DNA of 5,781 bases, taken from Patescibacteria group bacterium. GTDB lineage: Bacteria; Patescibacteriota; Patescibacteriia; Patescibacteriales; GWC2-42-12. The DNA lies in NCBI GenBank assembly GCA_018827685.1, contig JAHJXD010000079.1, positions 1-5,781 of the forward strand, given 5' to 3'. This document shows positions 5,699 through 5,781 of the stretch, one piece after another (the stretch's first letter is position 1; the number at the start of each line of letters is the position of its first letter). Both the position numbers and the translations under genes were made by a program. The notes beneath the pieces were generated by a model, which was not told the origin of the DNA, did no database searches, and worked only from the letters and a program-made list of their open reading frames with translations.

Positions 5699-5781
5699 TC
5701 AAACAACAGGCAAACGGTATTCAGTTTTATGCTTCAGCATCATCCAGACGACATTAACCAACTGACGGCGCAGACAGACTA
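5699..5781 (-). CDS. C-terminal fragment of a transposase, IS110/IS116/IS902-like (partial, enters from right edge)
   Basis: The minus-strand frame starting at 5779 is open to a TGA at 5701-5699 and encodes 26 residues, including RRQLVNVVWMMLKHKTEYR. This resembles the end of IS110-family DEDD transposases, where the protein closes with a motif of the type RKLvxviyxmLkxxxpY after the helix-hairpin-helix domain. The likeness lies in the Arg-Arg/Lys-x-Leu, the aromatic in the middle, the Leu-Lys pair and the terminal Tyr-Arg. The catalytic residues and the Transposase_20 domain would be outside the window, so activity cannot be judged. The tail ends naturally, not at a visible break. It is co-oriented with the restriction-modification operon but 283 bases upstream of its first gene. 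The identification rests on recalled family pattern over a short fragment and is moderate. Confidence 0.55.
   Translation of the reverse strand, partial: VCLRRQLVNVVWMMLKHKTEYRLPVV

Larger units (their letters stand above)
5521..5781 (-). mobile_element. Partial insertion sequence end (probable IS110/IS1111 family), continues beyond right edge
   Basis: The right end of the window has a transposase-like C-terminal tail (5699-5781) followed by a non-coding stretch whose composition jumps to 72 G+C of 120 over 5521-5640 by hand count, against clearly AT-rich DNA on its left. I read this as one terminus of an insertion sequence located about 100 bases upstream of the restriction-modification promoter. 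The boundary near 5521 is an estimate from the composition change, since elements of this family lack obvious terminal inverted repeats and target duplications. IS110-family elements move by a DEDD recombinase, guided by an RNA encoded in their non-coding end. Plausible, but resting on a short protein fragment. Confidence 0.4.

Noticed and set aside
5511..5715. Direct repeat GGCAAAC at 5511-5517 and 5709-5715 as a target duplication
   Set aside because: It is only seven bases long, the right copy lies inside the transposase reading frame, and IS110-family elements normally do not make target duplications.
5463..5765. Plus-strand 100-codon open frame upstream of the operon
   Set aside because: It runs across the operator, both GC-rich foldbacks and the antisense of the transposase tail. 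Its product shifts in character along its length and has no recognisable domain, and no ribosome binding site precedes its ATG.
5729..5781. Plus-strand frame from ATG 5729 (MLQHHPDDINQLT...) running off the right edge
   Set aside because: It looks protein-like for 17 residues, but it is the antisense of the minus-strand frame, which better fits a known transposase tail. It has no Shine-Dalgarno sequence.
1..5781. CRISPR array or tRNA genes
   Set aside because: No regularly spaced direct repeats and no cloverleaf with the conserved TTC loop and acceptor stem were seen on either strand.

Overview
The window is AT-rich bacterial DNA. Most of it is one complete, tightly packed minus-strand operon for a Type I restriction-modification system. 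In transcription order (right to left) it holds a 66-residue XRE-family helix-turn-helix regulator (5416-5216), the restriction and translocation subunit HsdR (5210-2706), and a single 842-residue protein that fuses the HsdM adenine methyltransferase to a complete two-TRD HsdS specificity subunit (2697-169). The gaps are only 5 and 8 bases, so the three genes are probably co-transcribed and translationally coupled. A perfect TATAAT -10 box lies 22 bases upstream of the regulator start. Next to it is a 7-base inverted repeat that covers the poor -35 region and is a likely operator.

Right of the operon, 5469-5781 is of different origin. The minus-strand frame entering from the right edge reads as the last 26 residues of a transposase resembling the C-terminal tail of the IS110/IS1111 family, and stops at 5699. 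Downstream of that stop, a GC-rich block (about 60% G+C over 5521-5640 by hand count) carries two strong foldbacks and a small hairpin followed by seven Ts, but no convincing protein. In the IS1111 group the element's guide RNA (seekRNA or bridge RNA) is encoded downstream of the transposase gene, so this block is a candidate for such an RNA. This is the least explained part of the window. At the left edge, a 40-codon open frame on the plus strand ends at 123 and probably is the 3' end of a convergent neighbouring gene.

The inferred working of the system is as follows. The MS fusion recognises a bipartite target and methylates adenines in it. HsdR joins the MS protein to translocate DNA and cleave unmodified DNA. 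The XRE protein probably sets operon expression through the promoter-proximal repeat. Two points are unusual: restriction precedes modification in the operon, and the 1:1 M:S ratio forced by the fusion differs from the usual M2S1.

The AT-rich, lysine-rich coding and the compact layout would fit a small-genome lineage such as the Patescibacteria/CPR, but nothing here proves that. All three complete genes end in TAA. The two partial frames end in TGA, so TGA appears to be a stop, which argues against the recoded Gracilibacteria/Absconditabacteria.
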